Assembly (NCBI GenBank): GCA_045224495.1
Contig: JBGVAK010000135.1
Coordinates: forward strand, 1-17,046
Direction of reading: 5' to 3'
Source of the DNA: RUG472 sp045224495
GTDB lineage: Bacteria; Bacillota; Clostridia; Christensenellales; CAG-138
DNA length: 17,046 nt
Shown in pieces: positions 5,249 through 12,752 of this stretch. Position 1 is the first letter of the stretch. Each line of letters starts with the position of its first letter. The translations under genes and the position numbers were made by a program. Below the pieces are notes generated by a model, which was not told where the DNA came from, did not search any database, and saw only the letters and a program-made list of their open reading frames with translations.

Positions 5249-7438
5249 TCACACCTCCTGAAGTCGTATAGCCAGGGAAGTATACCGGCGGCGGGACTGC
5301 ACCGTGCGGACCATGCGGGCCACGGTGTCCCTGTGCCCCAAGCAGTAGACCAAGCCCTTTGCCCGGGTGACGGCGGTGTACAGGAGGTTTCGGTTCAGGA
5401 GCATGGCGGGTCCACCCGCCAGGGGAAGCAGTACTGTAGGAAATTCACTGCCCTGGCTCTTGTGGATGCTGATGCAGTACGCCAGATCCAGCTCGTCGCT
5501 CTGCGTAAAGGTGTACTCGGCCAGCCGTCCGTCGTCGAAGAGGATATGCATGGAACGGTTGAGGTTGTCCAGCCGATACAGGGTCCCCAAGTCTCCGTTG
5601 AATACGCCGATGCCCTCCTGCATGGCGCCGTCAGAGCCCTGCTTGTACCAGGTGACCTTGTAATCGTTCTTGATCTGCATGATCTTGTCGCCCTGCCGGA
5701 AGACGGTCTCCCCGAAAATGTGCTCCGGTTTGTCGTCAGAGGCGGGGTTCAAAGCAGCCTGCAGCACCCGGTTCAGGTTCTCTACGCCCAGCATGCCCTT
5801 CTTCATAGGGGCTAAAACCTGCACGTCCATGAGGGGTTCGGAGGTATTGAGCCGTCGGCATTCCTGCAGACACAGCCGCTTGACCCGCTCCAAAATACGC
5901 TCGGGGGGCAATATCTCTTCAAAGATAAAATCGGAATCCTCGTCGCTCAATATGGGCATCTGTCCCTGGTTGATACGATGGGCGTTGGTGATGATGCGGC
6001 TCTGGGCAGCCTGGCGGAAGATCTCCGTAAGCCGGATGACGGGAAGCCGCCCGCTGTCCATACAGTCACGGAGCACGTCGCCGCAGCCAACCGGAGGGAG
6101 CTGATCCGCGTCGCCCACAAGCAGCAGCCGGGTCCCGCACGGGATAGCGTTCAACAGGGCGTGCATCAGCGGAACGTCCACCATGCTCATCTCATCTACG
6201 ATGATCAAATCGAAGACGAGAGGATTGTCCCTGTTGCGGACGAAGCCCTCCTGGGGGTTGTATTCGAGGAGCCGGTGGATGGTCTTGGCATCGGCGCCCG
6301 TAGCCTCCGTCATGCGCTTGGCGGCCCGGCCCGTGGGTGCGGCCAAAGCGAATGTCAAGCCCATGCCGGCGAAGGCATGGGTGATGCAGCGGATGATGGT
6401 GGTCTTGCCTGTGCCCGGGCCGCCGGTAATGATCATGACGCCAGCGTCCAATGCTTTGGAAACAGCCGTCCGCTGGCTTTCGGACAAGGTCAGTCCCAGC
6501 TCACGCTCGTATTGCGCCACGTCCCAGAAGGGGTTCGCTACAGGCGGCTCGGAGAGCATGATGAGCTTTTGGGCGATGGCGGATTCCATGCGGGCCACGA
6601 AGGGCTGAAAAATGCCCCGTTGCTCGCCTACGCATTGCTCCACCAGGGAACCCTCGGCGATCATGGCGTCCACGGCGTCGGTCAACAGCTCTGCGTCTAC
6701 ACCCAAGAGCCCCGCAGCCTTTTGGATCAGCTTTTCATGGGGCAGATACGTGTGTCCATACTCGGTCCGAGCGTCCTGCAAGGCGAACTTTATGCCGGCA
6801 AACAGTCGAGCGGCGGAGTTGGTCTCGAATCCGGCGACCCGCTGGGCGATGGCGTCCGCGGTCATAAAGCCGATGCCGTCGATATCGTCGATGAGCTGAT
6901 AAGGATTTTCCTGGACCTTCGCCAGTGCCAGATCCCCATAGGTCTTGAACATACGGTATGCCTGGTTCACGGTGATGCCGTAAGGGGCCAGGGCCATAAG
7001 GATATCCCGCATGGATCGGTTCTCGTTGAAGGAGGCGGTGATCATTTCCAGCTTCTTGCGGCCGATGCCGGAAACCTCCAACAGCCGCTCCGGTTCCTTT
7101 TCCATGATCTTTAGGGTGTCCATGCCGAACCGGCCCACGATCAGCTTCGCCATGGCCGGGCCGATGCCCTTGATGGTACCGCCCGCCAGATAGTTTTCGA
7201 TGGCCAGCTGGGTGGAGGGGGCCAACGTCTCGGCAAAGGTGACCAAAAACTGCAGCCCGTATTTTTGATGATATTTGAGGCTACCCTCCGCCCGCAGCTG
7301 CTCCCCGGGAGAGGCAAGGGGCAGAGTGCCGCACAGGGTCATGGGACCTTCTGCCCCATCCGTGCGCAAAGAGAGGACGGTGTATCCGTTCTCCGCGTTC
7401 CGGTATATGATCCTGTCGACGATGCCGGTGACTTCCAT
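5249..7438 (-). CDS. recD2: RecD2-family ATP-dependent 5'-3' DNA helicase
   Basis: A 729-residue SF1B helicase, the RecBC-independent RecD found in Firmicutes and linked to repair and replication-fork processing. The N-terminal OB-like part starts VTGIVDRIIYRNAENGYTVL. Helix-hairpin-helix elements follow (GGTIKGIGPAMAKLIVGRFG, LLEVSGIGRKKLEMI, IDDIDGIGFMTADAIA). Then come the motor motifs: Walker A GGPGTGKTT (about 338-346), LIIVDEMSMVD, LLLVGDADQLPPVG, LTEIFRQA, then the UvrD-like C-terminal AYCISIHKSQGSEF and LLYTAVTRAK. All are intact and the length is normal. The ATG at 7438 is preferred; a TTG at 7447 would overlap the upstream stop. Neither has a ribosome site, so translation is probably coupled to the transporter gene ending at 7440. 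Confidence 0.95.
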   Translation of the reverse strand: MEVTGIVDRIIYRNAENGYTVLSLRTDGAEGPMTLCGTLPLASPGEQLRAEGSLKYHQKYGLQFLVTFAETLAPSTQLAIENYLAGGTIKGIGPAMAKLIVGRFGMDTLKIMEKEPERLLEVSGIGRKKLEMITASFNENRSMRDILMALAPYGITVNQAYRMFKTYGDLALAKVQENPYQLIDDIDGIGFMTADAIAQRVAGFETNSAARLFAGIKFALQDARTEYGHTYLPHEKLIQKAAGLLGVDAELLTDAVDAMIAEGSLVEQCVGEQRGIFQPFVARMESAIAQKLIMLSEPPVANPFWDVAQYERELGLTLSESQRTAVSKALDAGVMIITGGPGTGKTTIIRCITHAFAGMGLTFALAAPTGRAAKRMTEATGADAKTIHRLLEYNPQEGFVRNRDNPLVFDLIIVDEMSMVDVPLMHALLNAIPCGTRLLLVGDADQLPPVGCGDVLRDCMDSGRLPVIRLTEIFRQAAQSRIITNAHRINQGQMPILSDEDSDFIFEEILPPERILERVKRLCLQECRRLNTSEPLMDVQVLAPMKKGMLGVENLNRVLQAALNPASDDKPEHIFGETVFRQGDKIMQIKNDYKVTWYKQGSDGAMQEGIGVFNGDLGTLYRLDNLNRSMHILFDDGRLAEYTFTQSDELDLAYCISIHKSQGSEFPTVLLPLAGGPAMLLNRNLLYTAVTRAKGLVYCLGHRDTVARMVRTVQSRRRYTSLAIRLQEV

Positions 7439-7439
7439 A

Positions 7440-8291
7440 TCATTCAAAAAGTTGGATCAGCAGCCCTGCCAGGGAGGCCGCCACATAGCAGACAGCCAGG
7501 ATGGCCGAGTAGGTCTTGACGCCCCGCTTGCCGCGCAGCAGGGCCAGGATGCCCAAGCCCGCCGCGGAGGAGAGGCCCGCCACCACCGCGCCGAAGCTGA
7601 TGAGGTCGGACAGATACAGTTCCACCAACACTACGGAAACGGCGCAATTGGGGATGAAGCCGAACAGGGCGGCCAGGAAGGGTTGGAAGGCGCCCTGCAG
7701 CAAAAACCGTTGGATGCTCTCCTTGGGAACATGCTCCATGACGAAGGTCAGTACGATGGACACCACGAACAGGGCCGCCCAGACCTCTAAAGTGCGCTTG
7801 AACGATTCCCGCAAAAGCTCGCCCATGGAGCTCTCCTGGATGTGGCATTCGTGCTCGATGTTTTTCTTGGCGAAGCTCTGGTGCTGCTTCTCCCGGGTCC
7901 AGACGAAGTCCGCCACATAGCCGGCCACGATAGCCAGCAATACCTTCACCAGCAGCAGCTTCCAGATAACGGGGAAGGCGCTGCGATGGGAGAGGAGCAC
8001 AGGGAGCGCCTCGTCGGAGGTGGAGAGGAACACGGCGATGAGAGTCCCCGCCGTGACGATGCCGCCGTTGAAGAGATGGGCGCAGGACACGCTGAATCCG
8101 CATTGAGGAACAAGACCGATGAGGGCGCCCCACAGGGGCCCCGTTTTCTGGGCCCGCTCCACCCGGTCCAAAAAGGTCTGCCCGGCCCGATGTTCCAGGT
8201 ACTCTATGAAGAAAAAGGTCAAAAACAGGATGGGGAAGAGGATCAGGCAATCCTCATAGAATACGTCCCATACCAGTTCCAAAAACGCCAT
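7440..8291 (-). CDS. Polytopic membrane transporter, putative metal/arsenic exporter family (PF11449-like)
   Basis: A 283-residue integral membrane protein with about eight hydrophobic segments and a charged central loop rich in His, Glu and Lys (about 150-180). The two halves repeat one motif: GALIGLVPQCGFSVSCAHLF with GIVTAGTLIAVFLSTSDEA near the N-terminus, and LFGFIPNCAVSVVLVELYL with ISFGAVVAGLSSAAGLG near the C-terminus. This is the pattern of the family annotated variously as arsenic efflux protein or putative manganese transporter; the substrate is not established. The ATG at 8291 is chosen because GGAAGG precedes it and a hydrophobic segment follows soon after; the longer open frame runs into glyS. 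It is the second gene of the glyS block and ends 1 nt before recD2. No metal riboswitch is seen in the 59-nt gap from glyS. Confidence 0.82.
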   Translation of the reverse strand: MAFLELVWDVFYEDCLILFPILFLTFFFIEYLEHRAGQTFLDRVERAQKTGPLWGALIGLVPQCGFSVSCAHLFNGGIVTAGTLIAVFLSTSDEALPVLLSHRSAFPVIWKLLLVKVLLAIVAGYVADFVWTREKQHQSFAKKNIEHECHIQESSMGELLRESFKRTLEVWAALFVVSIVLTFVMEHVPKESIQRFLLQGAFQPFLAALFGFIPNCAVSVVLVELYLSDLISFGAVVAGLSSAAGLGILALLRGKRGVKTYSAILAVCYVAASLAGLLIQLFE

Positions 8292-8304
8292 AGGCCTTCC
8301 TTTC

Positions 8305-8333
8305 AAAATATGCCCGCCGGTCGAGGGCGGGCA
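8305..8333 (-). terminator. Weak intergenic hairpin after glyS (attenuating terminator)
   Basis: On the minus strand TGCCCGCC (8333-8326) pairs with GGCGGGCA (8318-8311), 7-nt loop, followed by TATTTT. This is a short stem with an imperfect T-tract in the glyS-transporter gap, so probably partial termination that lowers expression of the three downstream genes. Confidence 0.5.
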
Positions 8334-8350
8334 CGGTGAAGCTCCATACC

Positions 8351-9742
8351 TTAGAAATCCAGTTTGCTTTCGATATAGCTCTTTAGCTCCGCGATGGGCA
8401 GACGCACCTGCTCCATGGTGTCCCGATCCCGCACGGTGACGCAATGGTCGTTCTCGGAATCGAAGTCGTAGGTGATGCACATGGGCGTGCCGATCTCGTC
8501 CTCCCGGCGATAGCGCTTACCGATGGAGCCGGTCTCGTCGTAGTCCACGGCGAACCACTTGGAGAGCTCGGCATGGATGGCGGAGGCCTGTTCGCCCAGC
8601 TTTTTGCTCAGCGGCAGTACCGCCGCTTTGAAGGGGGCCAGGGCGGGATGGAGGTGGAGCACCACGCGCACGTCGCCCTTATCGAGCTCCTGTTCTTCGT
8701 AGGCGTTGCACATCACCGCCAGGAACGTGCGCTCCACGCCCAAAGAGGGCTCGATGACGTAGGGGATGAAGCGAGCGTTCTTCTCGGCGTCGAAGTAACT
8801 CAGATCTTTGCCGGAGGCGTTTTGGTGCTGGGTAAGGTCGTAGTCCGTCCGATCGGCCACGCCCCAGAGCTCGCCCCAGCCGAAGGGGAAGAGGAACTCG
8901 AAGTCCGTGGTGGCCTTGGAGTAGAACACCAGCTCCTCGGGGTCGTGGTCCCGGAGCCGCAGATTCTCGTCCTTGATGCCCAAGGACAGGAGGAAGTTGT
9001 GGCAGTAGGCCCGCCAGTAGTCGAACCACTTCAAATCGCTGCCCGGCTCGCAGAAAAACTCCAGCTCCATCTGCTCGAACTCCCGGACCCGGAATATGAA
9101 GTTGCCCGGAGTGATCTCGTTGCGGAAGGATTTACCGATCTGACCGATGCCGAAGGGCAGCTTTTTGCGGGTGGTCCGCTGGACGTTGGCGAAGTTCACG
9201 AAGATGCCCTGGGCAGTCTCGGGACGCAGGTAGACGGTGTTCTTGGCGTCCTCGGTGACACCCTGGAAGGTCTTGAACATCAGATTGAACTGCCGGATGT
9301 CCGTGAAGTTATGCTTGCCGCAGGAAGGGCAGGGGATGTTGTTCTTCTCGATGAAGTCCTTCATCTCCGCCTGAGAGAAGGCGTCCAGGGGCTTTTCGAG
9401 GGTCACGCCATGCTCGCTGGACCAATCCTCGATGAGCTTGTCGGCACGGAACCGTTCCTTGCACTCCCGGCAATCCATGAGGGGGTCGGCAAAGCCGCCC
9501 AGATGTCCGGAGGCCTGCCAGGTCTGAGGGTTCATCAAGATGGCCGCGTCCAATCCCACGTTGTAGGGGCTTTCCTGGACGAACTTCTTCCACCAGGCCT
9601 TCTTGATGTTGTTCTTCAGCTCAACGCCCAGAGGACCGTAGTCCCAGGTGTTGGCGAGGCCGCCGTAGATCTCGCTGCCCGCAAATATAAACCCTCTGCC
9701 TTTGCACAGGGAAACCAGTTTATCCATCGTCAATTCGCTCAT
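8351..9742 (-). CDS. glyS: Glycyl-tRNA synthetase, single-chain class II type
   Basis: Charges tRNA-Gly with glycine. At 463 residues it is the homodimeric bacterial/archaeal-eukaryotic type, not the alpha/beta type. It starts with the family signature GFIFAGSEIYGGLANTWDYGP. Zinc-type cysteines follow (CREC at about 90-93, CPSC at about 137-140), then motif 2 GKSFRNEITPGNFIFRVREFEQME (about 200-225) with RPETAQGIF just before it, and motif 3 EPSLGVERTFLA (about 329-341). The C-terminal anticodon-binding domain has LHPALAPFKAAVLPLSKK and CITYDFDSENDHCVTVRDRDTMEQ. AAGGAGG precedes the ATG at 9742 and a consensus promoter lies 42-70 nt upstream. The leader is about 35 nt, so there is no T-box. 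It heads the glyS-transporter-recD2-comF block. Confidence 0.97.
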   Translation of the reverse strand: MSELTMDKLVSLCKGRGFIFAGSEIYGGLANTWDYGPLGVELKNNIKKAWWKKFVQESPYNVGLDAAILMNPQTWQASGHLGGFADPLMDCRECKERFRADKLIEDWSSEHGVTLEKPLDAFSQAEMKDFIEKNNIPCPSCGKHNFTDIRQFNLMFKTFQGVTEDAKNTVYLRPETAQGIFVNFANVQRTTRKKLPFGIGQIGKSFRNEITPGNFIFRVREFEQMELEFFCEPGSDLKWFDYWRAYCHNFLLSLGIKDENLRLRDHDPEELVFYSKATTDFEFLFPFGWGELWGVADRTDYDLTQHQNASGKDLSYFDAEKNARFIPYVIEPSLGVERTFLAVMCNAYEEQELDKGDVRVVLHLHPALAPFKAAVLPLSKKLGEQASAIHAELSKWFAVDYDETGSIGKRYRREDEIGTPMCITYDFDSENDHCVTVRDRDTMEQVRLPIAELKSYIESKLDF

Positions 9743-9783
9743 GTTTGCCCTCCTTTTTCTGCCTGGGCACAGTATTCCTTTCC

Positions 9784-9811
9784 ATTATATGCAGCGCTTT
9801 AGATTTGTCAA
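9784..9811 (-). promoter_or_regulatory. Sigma-A promoter of the glyS operon
   Basis: On the minus strand TTGACA (9811-9806), 16-nt spacer, TATAAT (9789-9784). Both boxes are perfect consensus. The predicted leader before the glyS ATG is about 35 nt. Confidence 0.85.
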
Positions 9812-9832
9812 GGAAAAGCACGGACGCACAAA

Positions 9833-9862
9833 ATGACGGGGGAGAACGTACTATGCTATATA
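9833..9862 (+). promoter_or_regulatory. Candidate promoter of the small Cys/Gly-rich protein gene
   Basis: Extended -10 TGCTATATA (9854-9862) with a poor -35 ATGACG (9833-9838) at an 18-nt spacing. It lies about 40 nt before the start codon. The sigma factor is uncertain. Confidence 0.4.
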
Positions 9863-9900
9863 CGGGCGGATGGAAAGCCCGAAAAAAGGAGGAAAGAAAC

Positions 9901-10101
9901 ATGAACTTTGGCAGCAATAACATGATGTGGATCCTGGTGCTCCTGCTCATCCTGGGCGAGGGCAACAACGGCAACGGCTGCGCCAGCTGCGACACCCTGA
10001 TCTGGCTGCTGCTCCTTTCCCGCTACTGCGGCGGCGGAGACAACACATATGGCTGCGGCTGCGGCGGCTCCAGCACCATCGGCCGGACCTGCGGCGTCTA
10101 A
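9901..10101 (+). CDS. Small Cys/Gly-rich protein with hydrophobic segments, unknown function
   Basis: A 66-residue protein that I cannot assign to a family. It starts MNFGSNN, then a hydrophobic stretch MMWILVLLLILG (8-19), a polar linker with NGNGCASC, a second hydrophobic stretch LIWLLLLS, then a tail with Gly, Ser and Cys in patterns such as YCGGG, YGCGCGG and TCGV, six Cys in all. AAAGGAGG (9885-9892) lies 8 bases before the ATG, a very strong ribosome site, which supports real translation. It resembles small spore- or envelope-associated Clostridia proteins in composition, but that is only an impression. It diverges from glyS and precedes mnmA with its own weak terminator. Confidence 0.75.
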   Translation: MNFGSNNMMWILVLLLILGEGNNGNGCASCDTLIWLLLLSRYCGGGDNTYGCGCGGSSTIGRTCGV

Positions 10102-10107
10102 GCCCGG

Positions 10108-10134
10108 GCCGACGTAAGTCGGCGAATTGATTTT
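10108..10134 (+). terminator. Weak terminator after the small Cys/Gly-rich gene
   Basis: GCCGAC (10108-10113), loop GTAA, GTCGGC (10118-10123), then an AT-rich stretch with four T residues at 10131-10134. The short stem predicts partial termination; it abuts the mnmA promoter. Confidence 0.4.
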
Positions 10135-10155
10135 AACGCCTTCCTGTGATATACT
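10127..10155 (+). promoter_or_regulatory. Promoter of the mnmA operon
   Basis: TTGATT (10127-10132), 17-nt spacer, TATACT (10150-10155) with an extended -10 TG at 10147-10148. Transcription would start at about 10162. Confidence 0.75.
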
Positions 10156-10175
10156 GCCCGTATAGCACAGGAAGG
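10139..10175. repeat. Long palindrome over the mnmA -10 box and ribosome site
   Basis: CCTTCCTGTG (10139-10148) is perfectly inverted as CACAGGAAGG (10166-10175); inside, TATAC (10150-10154) pairs with GTATA (10160-10164). The left arm ends next to the -10 box and the right arm contains AGGAAGG, the probable ribosome site of mnmA. Confidence 0.7.
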
Positions 10176-10186
10176 TCGTTATTCGT

Positions 10187-11287
10187 ATGGGGAATGAGAA
10201 CTATCGCGTGATCTTGGGCATGTCGGGAGGCGTGGACAGCGCCGTGGCGGCCTTGCTCTTGAAGGAGCAGGGCTATGAGGTCACCGGCGTCTTCATGCGC
10301 AACTGGGAGGAGCAGGACGGCTCCTGCCCGGCGGAGCAGGACTACGAGGACGTGCGTCGGGTCAGCGAAGCGTTGGACATTCCGTATTACACGGTCAACT
10401 TCACCAAGGAATACCAGGAGCGGGTCTTCTCCTACTTCCTGTCGGAGTATACTGCCGGACGAACGCCCAACCCCGATATCCTCTGCAATACGGAGATTAA
10501 ATTCAAAGCTTTCCTGGATTTCGCTCAAAAATCCGGCGCAGAGTATCTGGCAACGGGTCACTATGCGAGGCTGGCGAGGGACGTAAGCGGCGTACGCCTG
10601 TTGAAGGGCTTGGACGGGGGAAAGGACCAGACCTATTTTCTTGCGGGCCTCACCAACGACCAGCTTGCCCGCGCCATGTTCCCCATAGGCGCTTTGCAGA
10701 AGCGAGAGGTCCGGGACCTGGCAAGACTACATGCCCTGCCTGTGGCGGAGAAGAAGGATTCCACCGGCATCTGCTTCATCGGCGAACGCAACTTCAAGAG
10801 GTTCCTCATGAGCTACCTGCCCGCCTGTCCAGGGGATATGGTGGACGAGCATGGGAAAAAGATCGGACGTCACGACGGGCTCATGTACTACACCCTGGGT
10901 CAACGGCGAGGGCTGGGTATCGGCGGCCGCAGCGACGGCAGCGGTGAAAGCTGGTTCGTCATAGGCAAGGACCTGCAGCGAAACCTGCTGATCGTCCAGC
11001 AAGGGGAGCACGAGGAGCTGTTTTCTCTGTCGCTCACCATGGACAAGCTGAACGTGATCCCGCCGGAGGACCTGCCGAAAACCTTCACCTGTACAGCTAA
11101 GTTCCGCTATCGGCAGCCGGATCAGCCGGTGGAGGTGGAGCGTATGGACGGTGGCGCCTTGGTGCGCTTCAAAGAGCCTCAGCGGGCAGTGACCCCGGGC
11201 CAGTGGTGCGTCCTCTATCGGGGGGAGGAATGTTTGGGCGGCGGGCCAATTGAGACCACGGAGCCTATGAAGAGGATACGGATATGA
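10187..11287 (+). CDS. mnmA: tRNA-specific 2-thiouridylase MnmA
   Basis: Adds sulfur to U34 of tRNA-Lys, -Glu and -Gln, with sulfur delivered from a cysteine desulfurase. A 366-residue protein of normal length. It has the N-type ATP pyrophosphatase loop SGGVDS (13-18), the tRNA-recognition FMRNWEEQDGSCPAEQDYED, the catalytic cysteine in NPDILCN (Cys100), ATGHYAR (122-128), KDQTYFLAGL, and the second active cysteine in STGICFIGERNF (Cys196). The C-terminal beta domain follows (YYTLGQRRGLGIGG, WFVIGKD, CTAKFRYRQ, AVTPGQWCVLYRG). The ATG at 10187 follows AGGAAGG by 11 nt, a little far. It is first in a run with trmK, which overlaps its stop by 4 nt. The leader palindrome suggests control at initiation. 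Confidence 0.96.
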   Translation: MGNENYRVILGMSGGVDSAVAALLLKEQGYEVTGVFMRNWEEQDGSCPAEQDYEDVRRVSEALDIPYYTVNFTKEYQERVFSYFLSEYTAGRTPNPDILCNTEIKFKAFLDFAQKSGAEYLATGHYARLARDVSGVRLLKGLDGGKDQTYFLAGLTNDQLARAMFPIGALQKREVRDLARLHALPVAEKKDSTGICFIGERNFKRFLMSYLPACPGDMVDEHGKKIGRHDGLMYYTLGQRRGLGIGGRSDGSGESWFVIGKDLQRNLLIVQQGEHEELFSLSLTMDKLNVIPPEDLPKTFTCTAKFRYRQPDQPVEVERMDGGALVRFKEPQRAVTPGQWCVLYRGEECLGGGPIETTEPMKRIRI

Positions 11288-11985
11288 TCCGCCTGGATGC
11301 ACGGCTTCGCTGCGCCTTCGACCTGTTGCAGGGGGCCGAGACGGTGGCGGATATCGGCTGCGACCACGGCAAGCTAACGGCAGCCCTGTTGCTGGAGGGA
11401 AGCTGTCGGCGGGTGATCGCCGGGGATATAAGCCACGATTGCCTGCAAAAGACCCGGGAAATCATCGATCGGTACAGCCTGCAGGATCGGGCGGAGATCC
11501 GGCTGGGCAGCGGGCTTTCCGTCCTTTCTCCTGGCGAATGCGACGCAGCGGCCATGCTGGGCATGGGCGGGGAGCTGATGATCGAGCTGTTGCAGGTCTG
11601 CCCCGACGTGGCGGAGAGCATGGAACGATTGGTCTTACAGCCCATGTCCGGCATCGAAGAACTTCGGCAGTGGCTGTATGAGCACAGCTACTGCGTGCAG
11701 GCGGACAGACTGATGGCCGTTGGCCCCCGCTGGTATCAGGTGCTTCGCGTCCAAAAGGCAGGCCAGCCCGACTCCTGGCCCCATGGGTTCCCCCATGACT
11801 GCTGGCTGGTAGGGTATAGGACCTTTGCGGACCGTGACACGCTCCTTGAGCCATATTGTCAGGAATTGCTGAGAAAACGACAGAACCAACTGCGTCAGGC
11901 AGCGGGCACGGCGGGAGAAGAAAAGCTGTCCCGAGAAGCTGAGCAATTGGAAACGATCCTACAGGAGGTGAAACGATGGATTTAA
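11284..11985 (+). CDS. trmK: tRNA (adenine-N1)-methyltransferase TrmK (m1A22)
   Basis: A SAM-dependent methyltransferase for A22 of tRNA; 233 residues. The SAM-binding motif VADIGCDHGKLTAALL lies at 21-36 (the family form is ADIGSDH), an acidic RVIAGDIS follows, then the family signature AAMLGMGGELMIELL and LVLQPMSGIEELRQWLYEHSYCV. A C-terminal coiled-coil region (about 195-230) with many Gln, Glu and Lys is also typical. Its ATGA start overlaps the mnmA stop, indicating translational coupling, and its 3' end overlaps the Nif3-like gene by 10 nt. The trmK-Nif3 pairing matches the conserved yqfN-yqfO order of Bacillus, which supports the assignment. Confidence 0.92.
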   Translation: MIRLDARLRCAFDLLQGAETVADIGCDHGKLTAALLLEGSCRRVIAGDISHDCLQKTREIIDRYSLQDRAEIRLGSGLSVLSPGECDAAAMLGMGGELMIELLQVCPDVAESMERLVLQPMSGIEELRQWLYEHSYCVQADRLMAVGPRWYQVLRVQKAGQPDSWPHGFPHDCWLVGYRTFADRDTLLEPYCQELLRKRQNQLRQAAGTAGEEKLSREAEQLETILQEVKRWI

Positions 11986-12740
11986 GTAAGTTTTGCGCGT
12001 GCATGGACCAGATCGCGCCTCGAACCCTGGCCTTGGACTTCGATAACGTGGGCCTGCTGGTGGAGCCGGACCATACCGAGATCAAAAAGGTGCTGCTGGC
12101 CTTGGACTGCACCACGATCACCGCTCAGGAGGCCGTCGACCTGGGCGTGGACCTCTTGGTGACCCATCATCCCCAGTTTTTCCATGGCGTCAAGAGCATC
12201 GGCTTTTCCTCGCCCATCACGGGAGCGGCCGCCCTGCTCCTGCGGCATGGCATCGGACACTTCGCCGCCCATACCAATCTGGACGCGGCGGAGGGCGGGG
12301 TGAACGACACCCTGGCCGATCTTCTGAACCTGTGTGACGTGGCGCCCATTCCCCCGGAGAACATCGGCCGCGTAGGCGACCTGCCGGAACCCATGAAGCT
12401 GTCCAAGCTCGTTGAAACGTGCAACCGTCTGCTGCACAGCCGTGCCGCCTACACCGGTGATCCAGAACGGCTCGTGTCCCGGGTGGCGGTCCTGGGCGGC
12501 GCCGGCGGCGGAGATATCGAATATGCACAGGAGGCTGGAGCCGAGGCGTATATCACAGGAGAGGCCAAGCATAACCAGATCCTGGAGGCGTGGGAGCGGG
12601 ATATAGCCTTGATCCTCTGCGGTCACTATGAAACGGAGCAGGTGGTCTTGAAATCTTTGCAGGACCGTTTACAAATCCTTGCGCCTGATGTACAATATAC
12701 TATAACGCTTCGGGAGAAGGCGCCTTTGCTGTTCTCCTGA
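11976..12740 (+). CDS. Nif3-like dinuclear metal-centre protein (DUF34/YqfO type)
   Basis: A 254-residue member of the widespread Nif3/YqgF-unrelated DUF34 family, which forms ring hexamers with a two-metal site; the biochemical role is still unsettled, and the older name GTP cyclohydrolase I type 2 homolog is not well supported. Visible signatures are DFDNVGLLV (21-29), LLVTHHPQFF (60-69) with His64 and His65, AAHTNLDAAEGGVND (97-111) with His99 and Asp103, VAVLGGAGG in the second half, YITGEAKHNQ, and LCGHYETE near the end, supplying the late His/Glu ligands. It lacks the PII-like insert of the roughly 370-residue Bacillus YqfO. AGGAGGTG inside the end of trmK precedes the ATG. Confidence 0.93.
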   Translation: MDLSKFCACMDQIAPRTLALDFDNVGLLVEPDHTEIKKVLLALDCTTITAQEAVDLGVDLLVTHHPQFFHGVKSIGFSSPITGAAALLLRHGIGHFAAHTNLDAAEGGVNDTLADLLNLCDVAPIPPENIGRVGDLPEPMKLSKLVETCNRLLHSRAAYTGDPERLVSRVAVLGGAGGGDIEYAQEAGAEAYITGEAKHNQILEAWERDIALILCGHYETEQVVLKSLQDRLQILAPDVQYTITLREKAPLLFS

Positions 12741-12752
12741 AAGGAGGAACCG

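Noticed and set aside
9743..9783. T-box leader for glyS (also considered for cysS)
   Set aside because: Consensus promoters leave leaders of only about 35 nt, with no specifier loop or antiterminator.
8444..9802. 452-codon plus-strand open frame
   Set aside because: Antisense to glyS, no ribosome site, composition Val/Gly/Leu/Glu typical of a complement frame.
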